A program made the translations under genes and the position numbers. From positions 36,499,034 through 36,563,033 of the forward strand of contig OX419762.1 in assembly GCA_948567375.1 (NCBI GenBank): a stretch of DNA of 64,000 nucleotides, given 5' to 3'. Positions 55,090 to 64,000 of this stretch are shown one piece after another. This stretch comes from Lunularia cruciata. Taxonomy: Eukaryota > Streptophyta > Marchantiopsida > Lunulariales > Lunulariaceae. How positions within the stretch are numbered: position 1 is the stretch's first letter; every line of letters starts with the position of its first letter. Below the pieces are notes generated by a model. That model made no database searches. It was given only the letters and a program-made list of their open reading frames with translations, and was not told the origin of the DNA.

Positions 55090-55370
55090 AAGTTTCAAAA
55101 TACAAGATCTCAATTTACCAAGTTTCATGCCAATTTTGTGATAAAGCACCTTGATTTCCCTGGTTTTGCAAGGTTATCACAATGAAGCCATCATTTTTAT
55201 CTGGTATCTTGCAGGTTTGCAAGGAGATTGTGACAAAGATCAAGTTTATCTAGTATCACACGGGTTTTGCAAGGGGATCATGACAAAGATATCAGGTTTA
55301 TTTGGTATTGTGAGGGTTTTGTGTGGATATTGTGATAAAGAGATCAGTTTCACATGGATTTAAAATATTT
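55090..55370. repeat. Degenerate tandem repeat, unit about 55-60 bp
   Basis: GGTTTTGCAAGG(GG)AT-TGTGACAAAGAT-CA(G)GTTTAT-TGGTAT recurs about four times with substitutions and small indels. It has coding-neutral indels, so it is minisatellite-like. Confidence 0.7.
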
Positions 55371-55633
55371 GTGTGGGGTATCTAAGTGCAAAAGCAAGTT
55401 TCATAGTAACAACTCATGTAAAGTGAGACAAGAGGTTTCATATTATGAAGTATACGAGTAGACTTTGGGGACAAGTCATAATGGACAAAAGGTTTCAAAT
55501 GAACTCATGCAATGATTCATATCATGAAATGTCACATGGAAAAGAGATACAAAGAGATGTATATATATAGTTTCCCCATAGGCTTGGATACAATATTGTT
55601 CATGTTCAAAGTTCAATATATGAGAGAGTAGAA
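55371..55633. other. No gene recognised
   Basis: AT-rich with a short ATATATAT run near 55560. No family motif. Confidence 0.35.
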
Positions 55634-56345
55634 ACCATTTTGGGAACGGATTATCTAGAACTCATGAAGTGCAAATGATTGATAAGCAATATGTACATGA
55701 ATCACAATGCTAGAGTAGTGTTAAATCCCTAAGGTAGAATGCATTGAATGTAACCTACAACAAAGGCATAATTGAAACAAATTGAAAATAATAGATGACC
55801 AAGGGACTAGTAACGAACGTGAAATTGAAAGCATTTGTGCAAACAATACCAAGGAATAGGAAACGTGATGTAAGAGCCTGCTAATAAGTAGTGTGTGAAT
55901 GAAGATTAAGAACATGGTCTGGAATTGGGTAGGGTTTAGGGTTTAGGGTTTACACTGTAGATACAAGAGGTCAAAGCAAGAAGCAGTCAAAGAGCAAAGG
56001 GAAAATACTAGGGAGTAAATTACTAAGGGTATGGAGGAGTGGAACAGAACAAGAGTTCTAAGATGATGTGGTTGTAGAAACAGGTTAAAGTGTAATAGGG
56101 TAACAAGAGTGAAGCGTAAGAGGATAGGATATAAATTTTATCACAACCAATGCTATGGTCATTGGAATCCTAAGTCGCTAAAAAACTAAAGGAAGCAAAA
56201 GGCAACCATAGTAAACCTCCATGAAAACACTTGCGACTTCATCAATGCCTCACGTAGTACCAAAGTAGCTGACCAACTATCAATACTCCTTGTATTGAGT
56301 TTTGCTCAAAAACTCATGAGTGCCGAGGCAAACTAGATTGCTTCT
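55634..56345 (+). repeat. Unidentified repeat family R, copy 1 (coding sense +)
   Basis: About 710 bp that match 59.39-60.10 kb as an inverted copy. The + strand carries the family's reading frame: KATIVNLHENTCDFINASR, STKVADQLSILLVLSF, then KTHEC/KLMSAEA with a frame slip. A telomere-type triplet (55931-55951) is inserted relative to the other copy. The family is not one I can name. Confidence 0.7.
55931..55951. repeat. Interstitial telomere-type repeat, (TTTAGGG)3
   Basis: AGGGTTTAGGGTTTAGGGTTT. The homologous site in copy 3 (about 59790-59805, reverse strand) goes directly from GGGTAGGA to ACACTGTAG, so these bases were added here. Confidence 0.85.
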
Positions 56346-57169
56346 AATAGTGAACCTTAGGGTAAGGGAAAAGCTATAACATATGAAGCTTAAAATCCAA
56401 ACAATAGGCAACAACAATAGTAAGCGTAACAACTACATGATGCAAATAAATCAGCATCCGAATAAAGAAAATGAAAATGTGATCATGAATAAGTAAGGGA
56501 CTCAAGACATACGTAGTTAAAGCCTGAAAGTAAACAAATGTTAGTGCCAAAAGCAAATAAAAACTAGTAGAAGTACTTGATGATGTAACAAATGAAGAAG
56601 GTAATAAATTAAGTGAGTGAAATCAACAAAGAAATGATAAGAAGCTAAGTCAGAAAGCACAAGAAGGAGAAAGTAGTTTGACACCCAATGAAGATAATAG
56701 GAAGCAAATCCAAGGACACAAGAAAAGGGTATATCATTTGCCATAGAAATGGGGTCAAAAGTGCACAAAGTAAAGTTGAACGAGCAACAAGCAATAGTGA
56801 AATGAAAACAATAATCCAAAGAGTGGAATAGGGAACAAGAAGGGCAGGAAGAGGTGGAAGGGGGAGTGGGATTTTTGAGAGGAATGCCTTGGGTGCTTTG
56901 AGTGGCCTCGGGTATTGTGAAGGAGAAGGGCAATGGGCAGTGTGGGACCACATGTTTATAAATAAACCAAACAGAGTACTAGTACTTGTTATACTCACTA
57001 TCAGTTATATATAAATGCAGGGATCAAGTAGGACTCATGGATAACCGTATGGTATACAAGCTTATGGGAAAAGAACTATTGGTAGGCTCAAACATGAACA
57101 ATATGGGATTCAATCTGATGGGAACCCAATAGAAAATATATACATCAAAGAAGAACTCAAGTAGAACTC

Positions 57170-57172
<3 letters not shown>
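56346..57172. other. No gene recognised
   Basis: The - strand frames at 56541-56951 (136 codons) and 56645-56998 (117 codons) overlap in different registers and have low-complexity Leu/Pro/Ser composition. I do not support either as a gene. Confidence 0.35.

Positions 57173-57230
<58 letters not shown>
57173..57230. repeat. (AT)29 microsatellite
   Basis: An uninterrupted AT run of 58 bases. Confidence 0.98.
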
Positions 57231-57232
<2 letters not shown>

Positions 57233-57486
57233 ATCCTTAGAATTGTATACCGTCTTGCCTCTTGAAGTGTTTTTTATATAACAATTACCACTATTTTGGA
57301 TTTTTCCTGCAATTTGGATTTTCATTGAAGGCTTATGGACATGTGGCCTTTGCTTATGGACAAGTAGCCCACCTGGTTCTTCACTTAACACGAGGCTGCA
57401 TATGCCTTAATGGTTTGCCCTGTTGCAAGATCCCCTAATTTCCTTTTTAGTGCTCTTACTTGCTTCTTTGATCGCCAGGGTTTCTC

Positions 57487-57990
57487 CTATTTGGGTTTGT
57501 TGGGGTTTCTTCCGCTGTCCTTTCTTGTGCAACATTCAAGTTTTTTGCTCCCAGCTTGTGGTTTGCTTGGGTTTCTCCCATTAGTTCTTTTTTGTGAAGC
57601 ATTGCAGTTTTTCTGGCTCCCCGCTCGTCCCTTCTTGTGCAGCATTGAGTTTTCTAGCAAGGAGGTTCCTTTTGCTGATGCCTTTTGGATCTCATTGCTT
57701 CTGAGCGGCACTTTAGGGGAGCATCCAAGTTTGCCTTGGCACTCATGAGTTTTTGAGTAGAAACTCAAAATGAGGGGTACTGGCAATTGTTCAGCTACTT
57801 TGGCATTACGTGAGGCACAAATGAAGTTGTAGGTGCTTTTGTGGAGGTTTACTATGGCCACCTTTTGCTTCCCTTATCTGTTTAGTGTCTCCGGACTCCA
57901 ACGTCCATACGTTGGTTGTGATATTATTCATATCCTGTCCTCTTATGCTTCACTCTTATTCCCTTTTACACTTCAACCCATTTCTATAGC
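57487..57990 (-). repeat. Repeat family R, copy 2
   Basis: On - the frame 57861-57487 is open for 124 codons: MAIVNLHKSTYNFICASRN, AKVAEQLPVPLILSF, SKTHECQGKLGC, then a Lys/Asn/Ser-rich tail with repeated N-G-R-N-P-(S/N)-KP. Upstream (57.87-57.99 kb) the shared SPETLN segment is readable with stops. The tail is not shared with the other copies. Confidence 0.65.
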
Positions 57991-59164
57991 CACATCATCT
58001 AAGACCCCTTGTTTGTTCCACTCCTCCATTCTTTTAGGTCTCTTTAAATAGCATGTGTTTTTGTCTTTATATATGTTTATTTTACTCTAATCTATATGGC
58101 TAATCACCTAATCATAAAGAGAATCCAAGGCTCTCTTTCTCTTCAAACTTCCTCCTTCCATCTCCCTCTCTTCTTTCATTTTGCAGTAGGTTTTTGGCTC
58201 ATTTTCCTTTCTTAGCTTCCAATATGTGTTTTTTATTGCTTGTTTTGATTTCATTTGATTTCTTTGCCTTTGTCTTTACTAATCTTGGTTATATTTCTAG
58301 GTCTTCACCAAGTATATATTTTTTTCTTCTAGATCCTTCTTTTGCTCATCCTAACATCACAAAATTTATTTCATTTTCAACCATCTTTCTCAATTTTTCT
58401 CTCATTTTGATCATTGGTTTAGAGTAATTATAGTGATATACTCTATCCAGTAATACAAGTAGAATAATAGATAGAGTAGTTACAATGATATGCAGTGATA
58501 TACTCTATTCAGTCTATTGACTTATAGTGCATCCCTACTAGTTTTAGTCTCCAAAACATCTCTTTGTCCAACCTTTCAATTCTCACACAAACTTATACCC
58601 CTTCTGTTGATAGGCTAACATGTGGAACCATCTTGCCCAATAGCTCCTTTCCTTCATAGTTCTTGAGGCCTCTAAGCACTCGAGGGAATCCTTCCCTCAA
58701 AAACCCTCTCCCTTCCCTCTACTTTCTGCTCGTTTAGGTCATCATTTGTTCCTCCCTCAATAGTTCCACCTTCTGTGCTTGTCCATTCTGCCTTACTCTC
58801 TGCTCTCAAGCTCTCCGTTTGACACTCAACCAACTTTTCTCATTCCTTTGTTTCCTACTAACTCCTCTTGGGTTGTTCATGGTTTGCTCTTTGGTGTAGT
58901 CTTATTATTCTATCCATGATTTTGCTTCATAAGTAAAATTTACCAAGTTTTCCTTGGTGCAAATACTAATCAATGTTGTCCTTGCAGGCATTTTCAAGGG
59001 ATATCTTGAATCCCTTACACTCTCCTACCTTTGATGTTATTTTTTTCCTTTGCTTGTTGATTATTTTATTTTTGGCTACATTTTTCCTATTTCTTCTCTT
59101 TTAGGAGAACATAAGCTCAATTTGTTTGTTTCTATAGCCTTTCACTTGCTGTTTATTATTTTTA
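57991..59164. other. Pyrimidine-rich stretch, no gene
   Basis: T/C-rich with many CTTT and TTTTCT runs. The 77-codon frame at 58194-58427 is Phe/Leu/Ser-rich as the composition dictates. A second short duplication (TAGTTACAATGATATGC) lies near 58430-58510. Confidence 0.35.
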
Positions 59165-59330
59165 GTGGCATTGTTAGAAGCAACCAAGTGTGCCCTGGCA
59201 CTCATGAGTTTTTGAGTAGAAACTAGATACAAGGAGTAATAACAATTGCTTAGCTACTTGTGTGAGGCATTGTGTGAGGTACCAATGAAGTATTTTGTTT
59301 TTGGTTATGTTTTTCCTATTTCTACTCTAC
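59165..59330 (-). repeat. Repeat family R, partial copy
   Basis: It contains the TGGCACTCATGAGTTTTTGA box, then a degraded version of the following 100 bp (AACAATTGCTTAGCTACTT). It lies in tandem with the next copy; about 60 bp around TTTTCCTATTTCT and GGGAGCATAAGCTC are duplicated between them. Confidence 0.65.
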
Positions 59331-59383
59331 TAGGGGAGCATAAGCTCCATTGTTTGTTTTTGTAGCCTTCCAGTGGCTTCTTA

Positions 59384-60095
59384 TTATTTTGAGTGGTATT
59401 GTTGGAAGCAACCGAGTTTGCCTTGGCACTCATGAGTTTTTGAGCAAAAACTTGATACAAGGGGTACTAACAATTGATCGGCTACTTTGGCACTACGTGA
59501 GAAACTAATGAAGGTGCAGGTGTTTTTGTGGAGGTTTACTATGGCTGCCTTCTGCTTCACTTTGTTGTTTAGTGTCTCAAGACTCAAATCTCCATATTGC
59601 TTGTTGTGATATACTTTATATCCTATCCTCTTACATTTTGCTCTTGTTAGCCTCTTACACTTGACCCGTTTCTGCAACCACATCATCCTATAACTCTCGT
59701 ATTGTTTAAATCCTCCATTCCTCAACTAATTCCCTCCATAGTATTTTTCCTTTGCTCTTTGACTGATTCATGGTTTGATCTCTTGCATCTACAGTGTTCC
59801 TACCCAACTCAAGCCCACGTTCTTCATCTTTATCATTCACGCACTGCTTACTAGCGTGCTCTTATATATTGTTTCCTACTTCTCATAGGTGTTTGCATAG
59901 ATGCTTGCAATTTCATATGGTTTATTCATTTGTTGGCCATATATGATTCTTGATTTTTTTCAATTATACCTTTGATGCATCCTACCTTAGGGCTTTAACA
60001 CTACTCTAGCATTGTGAATCATGTACATATGGCTTATCGATCATTTTCATTTCATGAGTTTTGGATAACCTGTTTCCAGAATGGCTTCTATATAA
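59384..60095 (-). repeat. Repeat family R, copy 3 with the longest frame
   Basis: On -, 59725-59384 is open for 113 codons: RVKCKRLTRAKCKRIGYKVY, HNKQYGDLSLETLNNKV, KAAIVNLHKNTCTFISFSR, AKVADQLLVPLVSSF, SKTHECQGKLGC. The segments agree with copies 1 and 2 in the same frame although the DNA has diverged. The remaining sequence to 60095 pairs with copy 1 back to 55634 and has no clear frame. I do not recognise the protein: basic N-terminal part, a hydrophobic middle and a C-x-x-x-x-C end. Confidence 0.6.
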
Positions 60096-61434
60096 ATATA
60101 AATATATATAAAGTCATGGTACACTTGTACAAAATGGGACTAGTGTCAACAAATATACTCATGAATACAAGAGATATCAAGGACAGGGAGCAATGGTGCT
60201 ATCAAGGGGAATGTCACTAGACATGGATGGATGAATCAAAACCTCCTCATTATCTATATCCTCAAGTTGGGTGGGAGGAGCTCTAATCTGATCCGCTCTA
60301 CTGCTGCATCCATGTGCTGTATGAAAGGTCTAAAAATCAAGCAACTACTATATCTCCAAAGAAGATCTGACTCTACATCATGCATCCTACCTTTGATGCA
60401 TCTCTTCGTCAAATACTCAAGATCCTAGTCTCTCTCCTCCAAGTTACTAAAAGATTGTCATAGGGATCCGAACTATACTCTAGGAGTCTACCTTATGTCC
60501 ACATGTGGATGCGATAGTGGATAGTGCATTCCTACCATATTGTAGGAACTATCCACATGGTGCTATTCATCTTCCATCATTTATTCCTTCTAATACTCAA
60601 ATAGAGGATTCATATCTATTTTCATGTGACCACTTGATAGCTCTTCTAGATATATTTAGGGAATATACAGCCATTGGGTTTCTCATCCATAAGTGGACAT
60701 CAAGTAGGCTCCTAGAGTACACATTGCTCTCCTCTAGGCACTCCATGCAAGCAAGGCTCTATTTTTACCTCTATAGATCTCATGCTCAAGTCCGTCTATC
60801 TAAGTCTACTCACTAATCAATTCAAGCCTCTCTATGCATAAAAAACTCTCTTAGAGATTTTCTCAATGTTTACTCTTAAAAAATGCCCTTGCATACTCAT
60901 AAGCTCCCTCTAAGGATGTCCTTACCTTGACCAAATCAACTCAATATCTCCCAACTCAACCTAGGTACTCTCCAACTCTCCCATAGAGAGTTGGAGTTCT
61001 CAATGATAGTTCTATATCTACAACCTGTAAGCCTCCGCTGCCATCAGTCTCCCATCCGTGAGCTCATTAAATGCACTCATCAAATCATCTTTCTCTCTCA
61101 CATCTCTCACCAAAGTCAAAGATAAAGTCTCTCTCTTAGTCTACTCTTGGTCTCTCATCTCCAACTCCTCCTTCCTCTCCTCCAAGTCTCTCAAAGAATG
61201 CTCTCTCTCTCTCTTGCTGAGTGCGCTCTCCCTCTCCTCTAGGCATACCATGGCACTCTCTTGTATAGCCAGAGCTCTCTCTCCTCCAAGTTCCTCTACA
61301 AGTCTCAAGCCTATTATTCTCTCTCATGAGAGTATGCAACTCTATCACTCATCCAAAATCACATCTATATCACTCTCTCTCCACACTATGCTATGTGTAG
61401 GGTTAGTGCTAACTCACATAACGGTAAGAGAAAT
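60096..61434. other. Unassigned; possible coiled-coil gene remnant on -
   Basis: No family is recognised. On -, 61.0-61.3 kb reads ALAIQESAMVCLEERESAL and REREHSLRDLEERKEELEM, a clear heptad-rich stretch, followed by a stop and FNELTDGRLMAAEAYRL. This may be the remnant of a coiled-coil protein. The + frames at 60505-60816 and 61058-61462 are the mirror of this and Ser/Leu-rich. An 11-bp inverted repeat CTCCAACTCTC lies at 60971-60997. Confidence 0.35.
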
Positions 61435-61842
61435 TGTAAGAGTATGGAGTTTAGTGATGTAGCTAGTAAGGCTAATAAAGTAGAGAATAAGCCAAATTAG
61501 CCTAGAATATCCCAAAAGCATCTAAGAAGCTTCCCAACTAGTTAACTTGCACTCCAAACTAGTTAACTTGCACTCCAAGCAGGTAACTTCTAGAAGGAAG
61601 CTTTTAATGCCAAGTAGGCGGCTTCTAGAAGGAAGTTTCTTGAGAAGCTTCCTAGTTAACTTGGTTTGCACTTTAAGAAAGTGGCTCAAGGAAGCTTCTT
61701 GAAAAGCTTCTCAAGGGCCTTGTATGCTACCTATAAATACCCAAGCCAAAGCTCATGCTAGGATTTGGAGTTTTTCTACATTCAAGTGTCCCAATGTGAG
61801 TTTTTGTTCTCCTATTTCTCTCCTTGGATTTGGTCTTTTACA
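61435..61842 (+). repeat. 5' LTR of chromovirus copy 2
   Basis: 408 bp, TG...CA ends intact (TGTAAGAGTATGG to CTTTTACA). The U3 part holds several GAAnnTTC-type units, ending with a perfect GAAGCTTCTTGAA at 61691-61703, 27 bp before the TATA box CTATAAATAC (61731-61740). Transcription would start roughly 30 bp after the TATA. A short direct duplication (CTAGTTAACTTGCACTCCAA) lies in the first third. Confidence 0.92.
61691..61740 (+). promoter_or_regulatory. Heat-shock-element-like site and TATA box in the LTR
   Basis: GAAGCTTCTTGAA is three alternating heat-shock pentamers in perfect nGAAnnTTCnnGAAn register, the minimal binding unit for trimeric heat-shock factors. CTATAAATAC follows after 27 bp. 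More half units (TTCTAGAA, GAAGCTTCC) lie upstream. That it responds to heat is inference. Confidence 0.6.
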
Positions 61843-61843
61843 T

Positions 61844-61855
61844 TGGTATCAGAGC
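61844..61855 (+). other. Primer binding site (tRNA-iMet)
   Basis: TGGTATCAGAGC, one base after the LTR: the exact complement expected for the 3' end of initiator tRNA-Met, the usual primer of plant Ty3/gypsy elements. Confidence 0.95.
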
Positions 61856-62112
61856 AAGAATGGGATGGATGGAATTTATGACCACCAAATCCACTTCCAC
61901 CAAATGATTGGGATTTTTGCGTCCAAATACTACCCATGCATAGTTTCACACAATTCATCACCTCACATTTTGGACAAGATTTTTTGTATATGATCACCAT
62001 ATTTGAGGAATTTTGTGTGCTTCCGATTGTAACTTATGGAGAACGGTGGACGTTTTGTTTCTATGTGTTAATAAATTAGATAGATTGGGAGTGGTGTGAT
62101 AGAGTAGCAACC

Positions 62113-62970
62113 ATGGCGGAAATACCCAATGTTATCCTTGTTATACAGCAACAAATCGAGCACCTTACTAGATTGTTGGATGAGCGAGATCTTCAACGAC
62201 AAGAGCAGGTGGAGAGAGCACCAATTCAAGAACAAGAAGATTGGATCAAATTCCCTAAACCCAAGGTATTTGAAGGCAAGAATCTTCTAGGTGCAGTGGA
62301 GAATTTTGTGTTTGATTGTGAATGTTATTTTGAAGTTACCAATCTACAAGACGAGTGAAATAAATTCTCTTGGCTTCTAGCCAATTGGATGGAGTAGCAA
62401 AGCTATGGTGGAGATTCCAAGTGGAGCAAGCTGAATGAAAAATTGTTGCATCAATCTTGACATGGGCAGAATTCAAGAGCGCAATAATTAGTCGGTTCCA
62501 AGCTATAAATGCCACACGAGCTGCACGGGATAAGTTGGCAGAGTTAAAACAGATTGGCTTTGTAAGAAGTTACATCACGTAGTTCCAAAACACCATCATG
62601 CAAATTCTAGATATATTGGAAGGTGAAGCTCTAGATCGAGTTTTTAGGGGCTTGAAGGCAAGAACCAAATTAGAGGTAACCATGCGAGAGCCACAACACT
62701 TGGAGGAAGCCATGCGGTTGGCCAAATGTTTTGATTCCTTGGTGGTAACAACTTGGTCTCGACCTCAACCTCCACAAAGCCTACCAATATTCTACACACA
62801 AGTGGAGGAGCCAACACCAATGGAGATTGATGCCATTCAATGAAGACCACTTGGCATGGCAGATAGAGAGAAACTACGACAAGATGGTGGTTGTTTTTAT
62901 TGTCGCCAATTGGGGCATTGCATTGCTGAATGTCCACTCAAGAATGGACGACCTCGACAAGTTGCCCAGG
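62113..62970 (+). pseudogene. Chromovirus gag with zinc knuckle
   Basis: It starts at ATG 62113 (MAEIPNVILVIQQQIEHLTR). The matrix/capsid part runs FPKPKVFEGKNLLGAVENFV to a TGA at 62356. The frame then shifts by one base and continues: LDGVAKLWWRFQVEQAE, stop, SAIISRFQAINATRAARDKL, stop, then 62598-62843 (ALDRVFRGLKARTKLEV). In the same frame, after a TGA, comes the zinc knuckle CFYCRQLGHCIAEC (C-x2-C-x4-H-x4-C). WW and F-x-x-A-I follow the gypsy gag pattern. It is inactive as it stands. Confidence 0.85.
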
Positions 62971-64000
62971 TGGAGGTTATGGAGCAGAGTGATCAGGGAA
63001 ATGAAATCCTAGTAGGAGATTTTGAGTTGCCTATTAGGAGCTTGATTAGTTCCAATGGGATTGAAAGCTTGACCTATGCAATTTTGCTTCACTTGCAAGG
63101 TACGATATCTAATTGGGGTTGTAGGATTTTGGTTGATTCTGGAAGTTCAGAGAATTGTATGTCTATGCAAGTAGCAAAGGAATTGAGTATTCCTATCAAG
63201 CCAATGATTGGAAGTAGTTTGATGATGGTGGATGGTAGAAAGGGTTTTGCATTCCGCACTTTGTATCTTATTACCTTCAAGATTGGGAAGGAGTATTTGG
63301 AGTGTATGAGGTTTGTAGTGGCACCTTTACACTATGATATCATTCTGGGTCTACTTTGGCTTGAACATCATAACATTCAATTTGATTGGACCCAATGCCA
63401 AATTCAAGTACAATACCAAGGTAGGAATTTCCGATTAGGTTGTCTGGCACCTCTGAGTAAGACACCTAAGAATAGTCAGTCCCAAGATGAGAAGTTTGTT
63501 GAGAAGGTAGCCATAGAGCAAACTTGGAAGGGTGATGAGTCCCAAGATGGGAAGTTTGCCAAGAAGGCAACTAGGGAGTAAGCTTGGAAGAGAGATGAGT
63601 CCCTAGAAGTGAAGTTTGTTCGTAAAGCATCCATACAACAAGCTTTGGAGGAAGATAAATCTGTATTTACGGTGTGGATCAAGCAGATTGTACAAGAACA
63701 ATATGCGGAGGGCCAAGAGACTCATCAAGCAATAGTTGATTTGACAATTAAAGAGTTTGCGGACATGTTTCCGGATGATCTGCCATAGGGATTACCCTTC
63801 GATCGAGGTATGCCTTTCAAGATCAAGTTATTGCCAAGGAGTACTCTAGTGAGTAGACCGATCTATTGGCTCTTACCAAAGGAGCTGGAGGAGTTGCAAA
63901 CAACACTTACAGAGTTGTTGGAGAAGGACTTCATACAACATAGTACCTCTCCTTGGGGAGTACTGGTACTATTTGTTCCAAAGAAGGATGGAGGACTTCA
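62856..64000 (+). pseudogene. Chromovirus protease and start of reverse transcriptase
   Basis: The open block 62856-63581 (241 codons) runs from the zinc knuckle into the aspartic protease: ILVDSGSSENCMSMQVAKEL with the catalytic Asp-Ser-Gly at 63135-63143, then a conserved DIILGLLWLEHHNIQFDW. A linker of repeated S-Q-D-(E/G)-KF units follows. After a TAA the same frame continues with FADMFPDDLP, stop, FKIKLLPRSTLVSRPIY, LTELLEKDFIQHSTSPWG, VPKKDGG: the N-terminal fingers of gypsy RT, cut by the window edge. Two stops break it. Confidence 0.88.

Larger units (their letters stand above)
61435..64000 (+). mobile_element. Chromovirus copy 2 (5' part, continues past the window)
   Basis: Same family as 6460-12543, here on +: 5' LTR 61435-61842, primer site 61844-61855, gag from 62113, zinc knuckle, protease, and the beginning of RT, where the window ends. 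It keeps the intact protease active site and zinc knuckle that copy 1 has lost, but has several in-frame stops and one frameshift in gag and pol. Confidence 0.92.

Noticed and set aside
55090-55370. CRISPR-like array of spaced repeats
   Set aside because: Units are imperfect, touching and without unique spacers, in a eukaryotic context; it is a decayed minisatellite.
56541-56998. Two overlapping Pro/Ser/Leu-rich - strand frames
   Set aside because: Different registers of the same purine-rich strand; low complexity, no homologous copy keeps them.
61058-61462. 134-codon Ser/Leu-rich + frame
   Set aside because: It is the mirror of a Glu/Arg heptad stretch on - and runs into the LTR start, so it is not a gene.

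Overview
The window looks like nuclear DNA of a land plant. The evidence is two spliced genes with plant-type products (Elongator subunit 2 and translation elongation factor 1-beta), a TTTAGGG telomere-type motif, a mitochondrial cob/trnW insertion, a Ty3/gypsy chromovirus primed by initiator tRNA-Met, and PIF/Harbinger relics. A bryophyte, perhaps a liverwort, is my guess from the protein flavour and from a LINE of a type unusual in flowering plants. That guess is inference and the species is not identified.

Layout. From 1 to 2.5 kb there is no gene, only short tails of a LINE family and a hairpin. From 3.6 to 13.2 kb lies a decayed PIF/Harbinger transposon: a broken DDE transposase on + (3.6-4.6 kb) and a Myb/coiled-coil ORF1 on - (13.16-5.81 kb). 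ORF1 is split by a chromovirus at 6460-12543, and the chromovirus pol is itself split by a solo LTR (9061-9483, 5-bp target duplication TCAGG). From 13.8 to 23.6 kb is a LINE graveyard. The best copy (16.64-20.57 kb, +) has an N-terminal zinc finger, RT and a C-terminal C-C-H-C plus restriction-like nuclease region, and it carries a solo LTR of a second LTR family (19604-20207, duplication GTACC). From 23.6 to 27.5 kb nothing is recognised. At 27.5-27.9 kb is a mitochondrial insert, and at 28.87 kb an intact tRNA-Thr(AGU).

The gene island is 30.0-38.4 kb. ELP2 (-, ten coding exons, 987 codons) and EF1B (+, six exons, 240 codons) are head to head across a 787-bp shared promoter containing a telobox and a tandem duplication. 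ELP2 is the WD40 subunit of Elongator, which modifies wobble uridines of tRNA; EF1B reloads eEF1A with GTP. Both therefore serve translation.

From 38.4 to 46.4 kb is AT-rich DNA without recognisable genes. From 46.4 to 50.9 kb are an LTR of the second family and a second, internally deleted LINE. At 53.1-54.6 kb is a second Harbinger-type ORF1, which serves as the empty-site control for the 6.46-kb insertion and contains a perfect 54-bp inverted repeat. From 55.6 to 60.1 kb there are several copies of an unidentified repeat family that keeps one reading frame. From 61.4 kb to the end is the 5' part of a second chromovirus of the same family, whose LTR carries heat-shock-element-like GAAnnTTC arrays just upstream of its TATA box.

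Most intervals outside ELP2/EF1B are decayed mobile DNA. Exon borders were set by hand from splice sites, phase and family similarity; no search or alignment program was run.
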